A stretch of 64,000 nucleotides of DNA from Ecdyonurus torrentis. Taxonomy: Eukaryota > Arthropoda > Insecta > Ephemeroptera > Heptageniidae. Positions 53,624 through 64,000 of the stretch are shown here, in pieces (positions within the stretch are counted from its first letter, which is position 1; every line of letters starts with the position of its first letter). The notes beneath the pieces were generated by a model. The model ran no database searches. It was given only the letters and a program-made list of their open reading frames with translations, and was not told the origin of the DNA. Both the position numbers and the translations under genes were made by a program. The DNA lies in contig OX439132.1 of assembly GCA_949318235.1 (NCBI GenBank), positions 30,188,243 to 30,252,242 of the forward strand, written 5' to 3'.

Positions 53624-53655
<32 letters not shown>

Positions 53656-53700
53656 CTTTTTTTTTTCTTTTTTTTTTTTAATTTTTTTTTAGCATAATAT
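53455..53700. repeat. Compound low-complexity tract: (TA)n/TTTATA then T-rich with single C
   Basis: A 120-bp mixture of TA and TTTATA words is followed by 70 bp of T runs broken by isolated C. No unique sequence is seen. Confidence 0.95.
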
Positions 53701-53934
53701 GATTTATTTCATTTATTCATCAGTATAACATTACTTGTCACGTAAGCAAATGCTTGTGATAATATATTTTATCACTCTAAAACTCATGCGTTACAATCTA
53801 CAATGCTATTCTTATGAAAACACAATGCAAGAATTTAAATGTTAATATTTTATTCTCAATCACAATAGTATAAATATATTTAAATTCAATTATATTTGTT
53901 TCTCCGTGTAGTATAGTACATTACGAGAAGTGCG

Positions 53935-54125
53935 ACTTTTGCGAAGTATAAAACTTGCTTTGCCTGTTGTTAACAAAACGTTGGCGGGGTGACCTGCTAG
54001 CACGTAGACTCTGAACAAACCAGTCACCATCCTCCTTCAGAGTATAGAGATCTTGTTGTGTGTGAAGTCAGTCGAGTCGCGAGACCGCAGCTGACCAGTG
54101 TGACCCTCACTTATCTGTAAACAAA
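53935..54125. promoter_or_regulatory. GC-richer patch in intron 1, possible internal promoter or exon
   Basis: Starts near AGTATAAAACTTG and continues through TTGGCGGGGTGACCTGC and GTCAGTCGAGTCGCGAGACC. Composition and CG content resemble the other patches. TGACGTCA follows at 54182. No open frame with recognisable content was found. Confidence 0.3.
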
Positions 54126-54619
54126 GTGAAATTAGTTGTGATTTGTTTCTAATCAGTTTTTGTTTTTTTAAAAAAATATTGTGACGTCAATGTTAATTTT
54201 ATGAATTCAAAATTAGTAATCTTAACTCATATTATATTTTACAACAAGTTATTTCAAATCTAATATGGTAAGTCTGTAAGATCCATATATGAAATACTTA
54301 TACATACGACTTGATAATATTAATATTATTATTATTATTATTATTAACGTGACAACGTGTAACAATGGTAGTGAACTTTGCGTGATTTGATAGTATAGTG
54401 CAAATTCTATTAAAGTTGAAGACGCCTTTTCTACAGTGATTTTTATATGCTTTTTTTTTTATACAAAATTGACATTAAAATGACACAAATATTGAAAAAA
54501 TTCTTCATAAGTTGGTCTATTGCATTGCTACAGAAGTATCATAATCAAAATTTTAAATTATACTACATTGCGTATCCTAATTTTTTGGTCCTATCTCTTC
54601 AACTATTCTTTCTGTTGCA

Positions 54620-54650
<31 letters not shown>

Positions 54651-54937
54651 GTAAATTTTAGATGCCATGACAACGTTAAAGTAAATAAGAAAGAAGAAAA
54701 AAAATTGCCGCAGTGCTAATAATATTTTTGCTTCCAAAGCACTTTACTATCTGATACAAAATTTAAAGTTTTGTTGCGTCACATTCTCTATACTATATAG
54801 CATGTTTAAGTATTTACAAACACGTATTTATTTTTTATTTTATTTTTGCGACATTCAGCAAACCTCTTATGCCTTATTATATATTATTTATTATTATTGT
54901 CGTTATGAAAGAAGTGCATCTCTCAAGGACAATATCA

Positions 54938-54941
<4 letters not shown>

Positions 54942-54980
<39 letters not shown>
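54942..54980. repeat. (CT)n microsatellite, ~39 bp
   Basis: Pure CT tract in intron 1, about 0.8 kb after the CpG-richer patch at 53935-54125. Confidence 0.96.
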
Positions 54981-54985
<5 letters not shown>

Positions 54986-56385
54986 CTCTCAATTACGTCT
55001 TCTTCTCTTTTTTTATGATATTTAAAGAAAAAAGTGAAACATCAAGGAAAAATAAAGTACGTACGTAATGTAAAATACTTTGATATTCTTTACACGTAAA
55101 AGAGAACTTGGCTGAAATAAACATTAAGATTTTTTTTTCTCTCTCTCTATCTCCCTGCATAATATGTTATAGGTTTAAAGTTTAGTATTTTATATTATAC
55201 GTTTATTTTTTTATATTTTAGGTATGTCTGGTTTTCTGGCTGATGTTAGTTATATTTGCAATGTATAAACATTGACGATGCCAACCAAAAGCTTTATACT
55301 TTAATTATATAGAGAGAAAATCATGTTCGCCCACACTCGACCTTGATGAAGGAAAAAAAAATCAAATAATAACGTTCTATAGGTGTATAGGAAAGAAAAC
55401 GTGCCGAGTGCATAACTTTTTTTTTATCTCTAAACATATTTTGATTCTCACTCCTTCTCCTTAGGTTAAAATAATTAATTGTAGTGTCACTTAATTCCAC
55501 ATTTTTTTCTTGGTTAGATTTAAATGATTATTTATTTTTCTCTGTACTACTGTGTATGTAAGATTAAAACAAAAATATTTTAATACGTAGTATAACTTGT
55601 TAATTTTTCTATTTTGACATTTTACAAGATTTTTATTTTGGAGTCATTTTTTATATTTTATACCCTATACAATGAGACTCACAATCATTAAATTTAATTA
55701 AAATAAATCACTATCGTTATTAAAACTCCAGTTTTAAATTGGTATTATGTAAGCGTACCAATTACCAACACATACAGTAGTACATAAATTGGAGAGAAAA
55801 ATACATGAAATAAACACATCTGTTTCGATTATAAATTTATAAGAAATATTAAACTAAAATAATTTTATGTAATTTTTAGCTTTAGGAACACGTTTTTATA
55901 ATATATTTATGTTTTATAATTGTATTTAAAGCTATTTTAAAGTATTGATATTGCAGAATTTGTTAAATTTAAAATACACATGCAGTTATAAAAAAATGTG
56001 CTCAATTATTTGCGATAGTTTGACGTGTGACAAGTCATGAGACAGATGTAAACATAACCACAGAAGATCTCAATGGCATTTCCGCACTTTTCAAAAGTTT
56101 GAGGAGATACGAGTATAGATTGGGTTTACTTTGCTTTGGCTATAGGGCGGCACTTTCTAATATTATACATGAACCATCTGTTACAATATAAGACTCCTCC
56201 TTAGTTATCCTCTTATCATATATTATTGATAAATTTAAAACAAATGATTAATAATATTGACAACTTGAGGGGGTGTAAAGTGGGCGATGATTCTCAGGTC
56301 GAAGGTCATGAAATAGGTGTAAGTTTACGACACCTGGTGGTCATCATATGAACTTTCTAATTTATTTATTAAAATTTTGCCTTAA

Positions 56386-56721
56386 AGCCATAGACCACAT
56401 AAAACAACATGTGCTTTTTAATGAATAAACACGAAATAGGATCTTCAAAACTGATGACAATTTTTACCAGAATGTTAATGTAGCCGCATGAGAGAGCGTG
56501 AAAAAACTGTAAAGTATGCAATTTGCGTGAAAAGTCATGTTTATGACGTCAGAAACATGCAAAAATTAGTATTAAAATGTTGTGAGTGTTGCATAAATTA
56601 AATTTTCTGATCACTGCTACGGGGGCTACTGTTGGGTTTTGAGACAAACTAATGTTATTTATGTAAATCCCATCAAGTGTTTTGTGATATAAATGCTTAT
56701 GTTTTTCTCTGGTCTATTCCT
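56386..56721 (+). mobile_element. TTAA-flanked ~336-bp element, copy 5
   Basis: Very close to copy 1: it starts AGCCATAGACCACATAAAAC, ends GGTCTATTCCT, and has TTAA on each side. Copies 1 and 5 share the diverged right terminus, so they form a subfamily distinct from copies 3 and 4. Confidence 0.8.
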
Positions 56722-59700
56722 TTAAGGATTGTAGTAAATCATTACTTTAAATTATATATTGTAATGATATATATAATTTTTGTAAATAACACAATTTTTA
56801 TTTAAAATATAAAACTATTGATATTATAGAATATAGAGATTTTAAATGTATTTGATACATTAGATTACTTGAAAACATATGTGTGAGATATGTTACATCA
56901 AATGTCAAGGAAATCTGAAGTTCCAATTCATTAGGTAGAAAGTTATGTGTCATGTTTTAGTGAGATGAGTATGCGAAGTTTTGACGTCTTCATCTCTTTA
57001 ATATTTATTTATACGTGAGACAAGAAAATGTTTATTTTTTTATTTTTTTTTTTATTATTATTATATATTTGGACATCAACTTGATTTATAATATTCAAAT
57101 TTTATGATGAAATTTAATTAATTTTTAACATTTGTTTACATCATATTATATACTGATATTATTTATTCAAAAAGTTGTGATATTGATATAAGAACTCTAA
57201 AACCTAAAAAATATTGTATCATATATTTAATTTTGCATGCTATATACATTGTAATTTCACTAGTAAATTTTACTTTAAAATAATAATAGTAAACTTTATT
57301 TATCTTTGCTTAAGTATATAAGAGTTTATAAGATAAAAAAGACTATCTTATGATGACTATCAATGCTAACTTGTGTTTACCATAATTTACTTTTTTTCTG
57401 CTCAATTTGAATAGCACGTATAACAACTGCAGTCAGTTCATTTATATATATAAATAGCAAATATAAGCATACATTACATAGAGGTTACTTTGTATAAGCA
57501 ACTTCGTGTATCTCTACCCTACTTTTTTTTTTCATATAAACAAACACTAATGTCACTTCATTACAAATTTATATTTATGCAAAAATTACTTATATACAAT
57601 GTAAGCTATGAAATAAAAGGTCAAATTATTGCATATAAATTTTATTTAGTATAAGAGAAGAACATAAATATTATAAGTTTATGATAAGCTTAGTGAATAT
57701 CGTTAATGAATTGTCTTTTCGATTTCATGAAAACTCGCTGCAATTATTTTGTATCAGTGATTGTAAAAACTTCTCCAGCCAGATTCAAACCTAACTTTTC
57801 TGACTCAATAATTTTATATTGTCTGGCTTCTTATTTGTCATAGCTCTACTAATATGTTTCGCGTACATTATTATTGATTTTAAAAACGAATCAGTAGTTT
57901 GCCTCCTGTGAGAATTGAACTCACGACCCCTGGTTTACGAGACCAGTGCTCTAACCACTGAGCTAAGGAGGCAATATGAATGTCGGATGTATGATAGTAC
58001 AATACGTTGTTCGCGTGGCGCAGCAGATAGCGGCGCACGCGGCCTTCATTCGCTCAACCATGAGCAACTAACATCAATAGAGTTTTGCCGCTTTATACAC
58101 CGCGGATATATACATCTCTCATCTGTTTTATATCAAAATGCACCTGTCGCAAGCAAAAGTTATATAATTTTCACACTCGTGCAAAATAATACCGGATATT
58201 TTTGTTTTAAATATTTTCCCTTTTTTTTTTTTTTTTTTTTTTTTCGGGAGTTATTCCAATTCTTTCCTGTTTGAAATTTTTTTATAGTTTGTAAACTGAA
58301 TGAAAGGTGTGATAATGTTATCATCATTCATTTTGATAACAACCGGCCGTACCAGTTATTTCGTAAGGACGAAATTTTTGACCACTTTTTTCTCTCTCGC
58401 AAAATACATAGGATGGAGAGAAATTATGTTTGAACAGTCAAAACAAGTATTCTTAACTATTAAATTGATATAATTTATTTTAGGAATCATGAATTTCAAT
58501 TTGGAAAAACAAAATAATTAAATAAAACTAAAGTTTGTAGAAATTCATAAAATCAGTTTTTTTTTTTTTTTTTTTTTTTCTTTTTGTAATAAACTTTAAA
58601 AAATATTGTTACGGTCTACGGATATTTCATTTTGTAAGTCAGAAAAGTTATGTTATAATTTTGCTTCGTAAGACACACAAAAAAGATGAGACGTATAATT
58701 AAAATTTTACTTTATAATATTTCTACTTCTCGTCTTCCAAGACGTATATATTTAGATTTTATACATTTTATTATGTATGTATATATATATATATTTTTTT
58801 TTTTAGCTATTCTATGGCAAATAAAATGATTTTTTTTCCTACTAATGGTCAGTTTGTCAACTTTGCTTGCTAGACGTTTTTAAAAAAGAAAAGAAAAAAA
58901 ACTGCTGTTTTTTATGTTGAAATTTACGTTTAAATTAAATATTTAATTTATATTCAAGAAGACTCACTTTCTAGACGTCCTTGCATTTTTGTTAACATTT
59001 CTCATGCTTAAATGTAATGAAGATTCTTAATTTTAAACATTTTATTACACGCGTGTATAAGCTGTAGCGTCAGAAACACAAAATTTTTACTGATTTATAA
59101 GTTACACTACAAGAAACCATTTTTTTTTTTTTTTTTTTTTTTAATGAACATTTAACCAAAAATAAATTTACTTTCTATTACCATGTGCTAAATTTAATTT
59201 TTATAGGGTTTTTGTACTTTACAAAACATGTTTGTATTTTTACATTACTTGTGCATGTAAAATTATTTTTGATTAATGAAACGTCTCTTTCGCTTGTACT
59301 TATACTCGCACTCAAAATATGAAATAATTTGTGCTATATGTAATATCTGATATTTTGACTTAGTTTAATAAATTCAACCTATAAATTAATGCTACTACTC
59401 GTCACTTTATAAAACTTTAATTTTGAATTAAAGACTCAAAGAAAGTTTACTTTCTTATATAGTTTTTTACTAGTCGCTTTCCGATATGTAAGTAATCCTT
59501 TTTTTGAACAATAATTTAAAAAAGTGTGGTTGCTAAAATGTCGATTTTTTTTTTTTTTTTTCTGCAATCTTAGAGATCACATTTTTTTCTTCCAGAAAGA
59601 GAGAAAAGATAATGAAATTCGTTCATTAGAATTGGACTACCTTTTCTAATAATAATTTACAACATTTATTAGGCGAAATCAGGCGTACAACTTCTCAAAT

Positions 59701-60041
59701 TAACCCAACTGTTAGTTACAAAATCTGATTTTTTGCAAATTTGGTGTCATGGTATATAACAAGTTTGGAGACATTTTTACAATAACAATAATAATTTTCA
59801 TATTTTAACAATAAGTTTGAATACCAATTTGTTATTGAGCTTCACAAATGATATTATAATATACACAACACATACATTTTAATAATTTTTATTTGAACAA
59901 TGAGATATGGTTAGAAATGTAAAAACAGAAACAATAATCAATAAAACGATAAAAGCCTTGGCAAATTTATCCAATAATAATAAAACTTGACTCCGTATGT
60001 GAACTGAACATTAATAAATTGTTTTTATTTTGGTGTTACAG
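56722..60041. other. 3' part of intron 1, AT-rich apart from tRNA-Thr
   Basis: A GC-richer piece right after the tRNA (about 58005-58060, CGTGGCGCAGCAGATAGCGG) has a faint pol III A-box look and is followed by a T run at 58220, but it is not assignable. T runs also lie at 58559-58580 and 59120-59142. The segment ends in the exon 2 acceptor. Confidence 0.55.
57900..57972 (-). tRNA. tRNA-Thr (anticodon CGT)
   Basis: Read on the - strand this is a 73-nt cloverleaf. The acceptor GCCTCCT pairs with AGGAGGC, with A as discriminator. The D arm is TAGCTCAGTGGTTAGAGCA (A-box). The anticodon arm is CTGGT-CTCGTAA-ACCAG with CGT at 34-36. The T arm is GTGAG-TTCAATT-CTCAC (B-box). These are the features of eukaryotic tRNA-Thr. 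A short T run (TTTT) lies about 15 nt downstream in transcript sense. It sits in intron 1 near exon 2, antisense to the host gene. The 119-codon frame that overlaps it on the + strand is an artefact. Confidence 0.95.
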
Positions 60042-60142
60042 AGGAGTACGGAGGTGAGCAACAGCGGCCTGTGTACTGGCGTATCCAGCTCGACCGCGAC
60101 TTGCTCGAAACTATCCTCGCCATCTACCCTGAGTGGTTCAAG
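60042..60142 (+). CDS. Exon 2 of the same gene: compact segment with DLLETILAIYPEWFK
   Basis: A pyrimidine-rich stretch ending in ACAG precedes the exon and GTACGT follows it. The exon has 2 bases completing a split Glu codon plus 33 codons (residues 84-117). It reads EEYGGEQQRPVYWR followed by IQLDRDLLETILAIYPEWFK. Amphipathic leucines and the aromatic cluster (YWR, IYPEWF) look like a small folded helical domain rather than linker. Base composition is sharply GC-richer than the surrounding AT-rich intron, and codons are mixed. It enters in phase 1 and leaves in phase 0, matching exons 1 and 3. The arrangement CxxC, W, a short leucine helix and then DC is loosely like the N-terminal part of vertebrate LCOR-type corepressors, the relatives of insect E93. 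That is recalled similarity only and should be treated as a guess. Confidence 0.7.
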
Positions 60143-61473
60143 GTACGTTACCCTGAGGTCCTGTAACAATGGAGGTGATCGGTTAAAGAAATTCTTAAAA
60201 ATTATCTATGGCTTAAAACACGTAAAAGTATGTCTAGTATTTCTCATTTAAATTTCACCGGAATCGGTGGGGTAGTTTTCTCAAAAATCTCAAAAAAAAA
60301 AAAAAAAAAAAAAACGTGTATTTCCCCCTTAATGTTAAATTAAGGAACCCTTAGCTTTCCCTGCGTTTCGCCGCACGCTAAACTGATAAGCTCCATTATT
60401 TGAACCCATCAAACTTGCAGGAAACTTTAATAAGTAACCCAACTTTAAAATAAAAATTATATGCAACAGCAAAAGTAGTGTCTTGTGCAACATCTCATCA
60501 GAATTTAATTTATTCCTCTACTTATTCCTGCATACAAGTTCAAATTATCACTTTCCCTATCATTTAACCATGCCCTCCTTTTAAACTTAAAACTTCTGAC
60601 ACCCTCCGTATGTAAAATTTTCTAACAGTTTGTATTTATTTAAATGCGACAGTTAAAAAAAATATATATATTATTTATAATATATATATTTTTGACGTTA
60701 GCTAATTATATTGAAATGAGTGCAAGTGAGTGTATAGTTTTTGACAAGAACGATTTACTTTTTTCAAGCCATGCATGTGGTTAATCCAGGTCACCTATAG
60801 CTGATGTCATCCCTAATCAGATTTTCAGTCTCGTATATATATATATATATAAATACTGTACGGTATAAAGAGACAGCCTTGTACTTTGCACCACTTGAGA
60901 CCTCCTGTGTTTACATCTAATGTACTCATGTTAATTAATCACTGTTTTGTTGCATTATTATGCTTGAGAAATGTTCTTTTACTAAATGAGAAAGTATACA
61001 GTATACTTTATATATAATGAGACTTGTTTTTGCATATATGTTCAGTGACTATTATTATAAGGTTGCAAACTCTGATTAATTGTTATAATAATAATAATTA
61101 TTTATAAAGTTACTAGATCTATTTTTAATTATTATTTTGAAATTTGGTTGTAATTTACAATTCCTTCAATGCTATTTTTCTCTCGTTAACTGGATGGGTG
61201 CGATTCATCACAGCACTTAGGCCAACTAAAGTACTTAGGAATCTTAAGACCAATGATGTACAAGCATAGTTAGGAATTCTAAGGTGTTAAGGTAGACCCC
61301 TATTCCTTTACTTTTACTCCTGGCCAACTTCCAGTTACCTGTTAAACTCAGGTAAGGCCCTAAATTAAGAAATGAGCGGGTATCTTAAATAAATACGGCT
61401 GTCATAATGTACCCGATGTAGAATTAAAAGAGGGAATGGAGTCACCTGATTGATTGAGTTTGTCGTGTTTCAG
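60143..61473 (+). other. Intron 2
   Basis: GTACGT donor to TTTCAG acceptor, 1331 bp. It contains an A run at 60291-60314 and an AT tract near 60834. The stretch 61190-61340 is moderately GC-richer and has no ORF. Confidence 0.65.
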
Positions 61474-61657
61474 GACTGCAACTTGGACTTGCTAAACATG
61501 GCAGAGGGTCCAAGCAGCAGCAGTAGCAGTGGTGCAAGTGAGGGAGGCTCTGGGACCTCGGGTGGATCCCCAGGTAGCTCAGGGTTGCCTCTCTCACCTC
61601 CGAAAGCCGAAGTCGATGACTCGCCGCTGCAGAAATGCATGGACAAAAATAAAGAAT
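61474..61657 (+). CDS. Exon 3 of the same gene: DCNLDLL then a Ser/Gly-rich linker; gene continues past the window
   Basis: The acceptor TTTCAG at 61468-61473 is followed by 61 codons plus one base (residues 118-178). The donor GTAAGT at 61658 is a consensus match. The exon begins DCNLDLLNMAEG, directly continuing ...YPEWFK from exon 2. It then runs through a serine run, a Ser/Gly-rich stretch and LPLSPPKAEVDDSP, and ends LQKCMDKNKE in phase 1. The SPPK sequence is a possible proline-directed phosphorylation site (inference). The low-complexity linker suggests an intrinsically disordered regulator such as a transcription cofactor, but no DNA-binding domain is visible. I found no further exon before 64000, so the C-terminal part is missing from this window and the product is partial. 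Confidence 0.66.
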
Positions 61658-62689
61658 GTAAGTATCAGATTTGTAATAGAAATATCACAACAACAACAAC
61701 AACAACAAAGATGTTAGCTCCCTCAAACACTCTAATCTCATCATTATATTTTTCTCTTTGAAATTAGTTCAAAAATTTAAGATTTATTCTGAATTCTATA
61801 TTGCTGAGTAAAAGAACTAATTTGAATTTATTTCTTGACATGACAAGAATAAAAATTTATAAAAATGAACTCTGACCTGTGAAATGTTTGACCGGAAACT
61901 TCATGTGTACACCGTTATACAAAGTTTATACGTGTTACCGGCTTTCATAATATGCAAAACGTCCCGCGTTTGTTTTGATGAGGGGGATATGCAAAGAGTG
62001 GCCAGGACTTCCTGGCGGGCGGTGCGTGGTGTAACACCCTCGGTTTATATATGTTGTGCGATGTCCATTCATTCTCTAACTCGCCTGAATAAAAACGCAT
62101 GATTATTATTCTAATCTAATGCGTGGCTTTTAAATAAGATATTTTATTGACCAAGGCAATAGAAACGACGCGTATATATTTTTAATGCGTTTGTGCATTA
62201 TTTTTTATCGTTCACTGCATCATGTGTTTATTAAATATAGTTATCGTTTAATTTTATTTCTTATACTTTTATATTTTTTGTTTACAATAGAGCAAGTTTT
62301 AATTATTCTCCATCCTGACTTTTATTTGCAATACAAATATACTTTTATCGTGAACGTGTCATAGGATTTAAAATAGTAATTAAACTAGTAATTAGTAGTA
62401 TAGTTAATTAATTAACTCAATTTACATTTTATCTCCTTTCAACATTATTATGGTAAACTGTCGTAACTTTCACTTCTCTCTCTCTCTCTATCTATCTCTC
62501 ACACATTTACGTAAACTATTTTATTTCTTATTTTACGTGATTTTTATTAGTAAAAAAAAAATGTTGCAGGCAACAACAAATAATTGTATTTTTTTTTTAA
62601 AAAAAGTAAGAAATAAAAGAATATATATATAGTTTTTGTGTTAGATATTTTTGTTGTTTAAAAAAGTGACACTGTTTTTTAACGGCACG

Positions 62690-62965
62690 GCTGGCCTAGA
62701 AATCTTTGGGTATTGATAGAGACAGCTGGTACTTGACAGGGCCAAGAGAGTTAGCTCTATGGAGAACCAAGCCGTCACATCACGTCACGGGTCGCCGACC
62801 TCATTGAGTTATGTTTCACGGTGTGAAGTGCAAGAGAGAGAGAGAGAGAGAGAGAGAAAGACGTGGAGAAAAAGAGCGGGGAAGTGCGAGCGAGGTAATC
62901 AACGAGGAAGGCAGCACGCGAACCTAACACTCGTCTCTCTGTTTCCTCCGTATACATCCGCCCCC
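62690..62965. promoter_or_regulatory. GC-richer patch with (GA)n in intron 3
   Basis: Contains ACGGCACGGCTGGCC, CACGTCACGGGTCGCC, a GA tract and GCGGGGAAGTGCGAGCGAG followed by GTAATC, a possible donor at 62897. It could be an alternative first exon. Coding is unsupported, because the 72-codon frame is mostly the GA repeat. Confidence 0.3.
62829..62857. repeat. (GA)n microsatellite, ~29 bp
   Basis: GA tract embedded in the GC-richer patch at 62690-62965 in intron 3. Confidence 0.95.
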
Positions 62966-64000
62966 GCGATTATTTAATATTATTGATAATCACGATCATA
63001 TTTTATTGTGACGTCATACACGTAAAAATCATAATAATAAATTGTAGTTTTTTACTATAGAAATAAAACAATACATTGTGAATCAATATAAAAGCGCACA
63101 CGCCTTTTTCAAAAGAAATATACATTTCGAACTTAAGAAATATTTTATTGATGATATTTTACTATGAATGAGTTTTTTTTTGGACCAGGCCCTTTAGTCG
63201 TGATTCATAATTTTTGGGATGTATATAAGTTACTCATTTCTAAAATCTATGACTAGAGCGGTGTTGAGAAATATTTTATTTTACGAAATCTGTGCATTAT
63301 CAATGGAGATAGAATTGTTCGTTCAAAAATTGATTTAAAAAAAAAAACATATTTGCGTACATTTGACTCATAGATCGTTGAAAGCTGTGTATCATACATA
63401 TTATTTCAAATTTTGTAGATTCAGGCACTAATAATTCAAACTATATCTTGTCAAAGAAATGGAATACATCATAAAATCACATTTAAATTTGCCATAACTT
63501 AATATTATTTCATCACTATGCCAGTTCACTTCCGGATTCTAATGCTGTAAGAAAATTATTTTAAAATAGACGCACTACTTGCTCATAATATTTTTTATGC
63601 ATAGAGAAGAGTCTAAAAAAGATATAAGAAGGAGCAGATGCTCATCACGAAAATGATTGCTTAAAATTAACTTTAGGTCTTGCTAAAATAATATACGGCA
63701 AAATAGTCACTTTTTTTTTCTCTGTATATCATACATGTGTGCAGAATTGCAAAATGTTTAAAATTTAAGAGAAAAATGTCAAAAAAAAAAATATATATTT
63801 TTTTATATAACTATATTTACAACTTTCAAAATAAAAATAATTTTTCATCGCCCCCATAAATATTACTTTAAAAATTAATTTATGAATATCTATCATTTTA
63901 GCAAAATGTTAACTTTTCTTTAAAAAAATACTTCTCTAGTTTCAATGTATAGGCTTTAAGCAAAGGAAGTTAACTTCGCGTAGGAAAAATTGATATTTGC

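Larger units (their letters stand above)
61658..64000 (+). other. Intron 3, running out of the window
   Basis: Begins with the GTAAGT donor and a short CAA repeat at 61687-61708. Contains the GC-richer patch at 62690 and TGACGTCA at 63009. No following exon was identified. Confidence 0.6.

Noticed and set aside
57915..58274. 119-codon frame beginning MNSRPLVYETSALTT
   Set aside because: Its first part is the complement of tRNA-Thr and its end is a poly-T translation.
60030..60251. 73-codon frame MVLQRSTEVSNSGLC
   Set aside because: It is in a different frame from exon 2, starts at a non-ATG codon before the acceptor, and ignores the donor.
60042..61657. Firm naming of the gene as E93/LCOR
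   Set aside because: Only a loose recalled resemblance exists; the diagnostic helix-turn-helix region is not in the window.

Overview
This is an AT-rich eukaryotic window, by eye roughly 25-30% G+C. It is dominated by non-coding DNA, long homopolymer runs, microsatellites and short inverted-repeat transposons. Spliceosomal introns, two nuclear-type tRNA genes, no visible CpG depletion in the GC-richer patches, and abundant (CT)n/(AT)n suggest an invertebrate. An arthropod with a medium or large genome is my best guess, but nothing here fixes the clade.

One protein-coding gene is supported, on the + strand. Exon 1 (27337-27586) encodes a proline/serine-rich N-terminus ending in CPHCQ. Exon 2 (60042-60142) encodes a compact conserved-looking segment with DLLETILAIYPEWFK. 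Exon 3 (61474-61657) starts with DCNLDLL and becomes a Ser/Gly linker. Splice phases agree across both junctions (1, then 0), and the last donor (GTAAGT) sends the gene beyond the window. Intron 1 would be about 32.5 kb. The first 27 kb is upstream or 5' non-coding DNA with several CpG-richer patches, often next to (CT)n tracts, that could be alternative first exons or regulatory elements. I do not recognise the gene. A developmental regulator related to LCOR/E93 is a weak guess.

Intron 1 carries two tRNA genes, both on the - strand: tRNA-Pro(CGG) and tRNA-Thr(CGT).

The most striking structures are mobile. A 2.7-kb near-perfect palindrome (46230-48974) is flanked by TTAA; each ~1.33-kb arm holds about seven copies of a ~129-bp repeat. 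A second foldback structure (37419-38793) has termini made of 33-bp tandem repeats in opposite orientation. Five copies of a ~340-bp inverted-repeat element, a 380-bp near-palindrome, a 295-bp element and a 330-bp element also end at TTAA, so a family of TTAA-targeting non-autonomous DNA transposons seems to have shaped the locus. The palindromic octamer TGACGTCA occurs 17 times, far more than composition predicts. Seven copies sit inside the TTAA elements and ten lie outside them.

The rest is AT-rich spacer: a ~650-bp (CCTTT)n array, several (CT)n tracts of 40-115 bp, (TTC)n, (AT)n and many A/T runs of 20-38 bp. Long ORFs in these repeats are artefacts.
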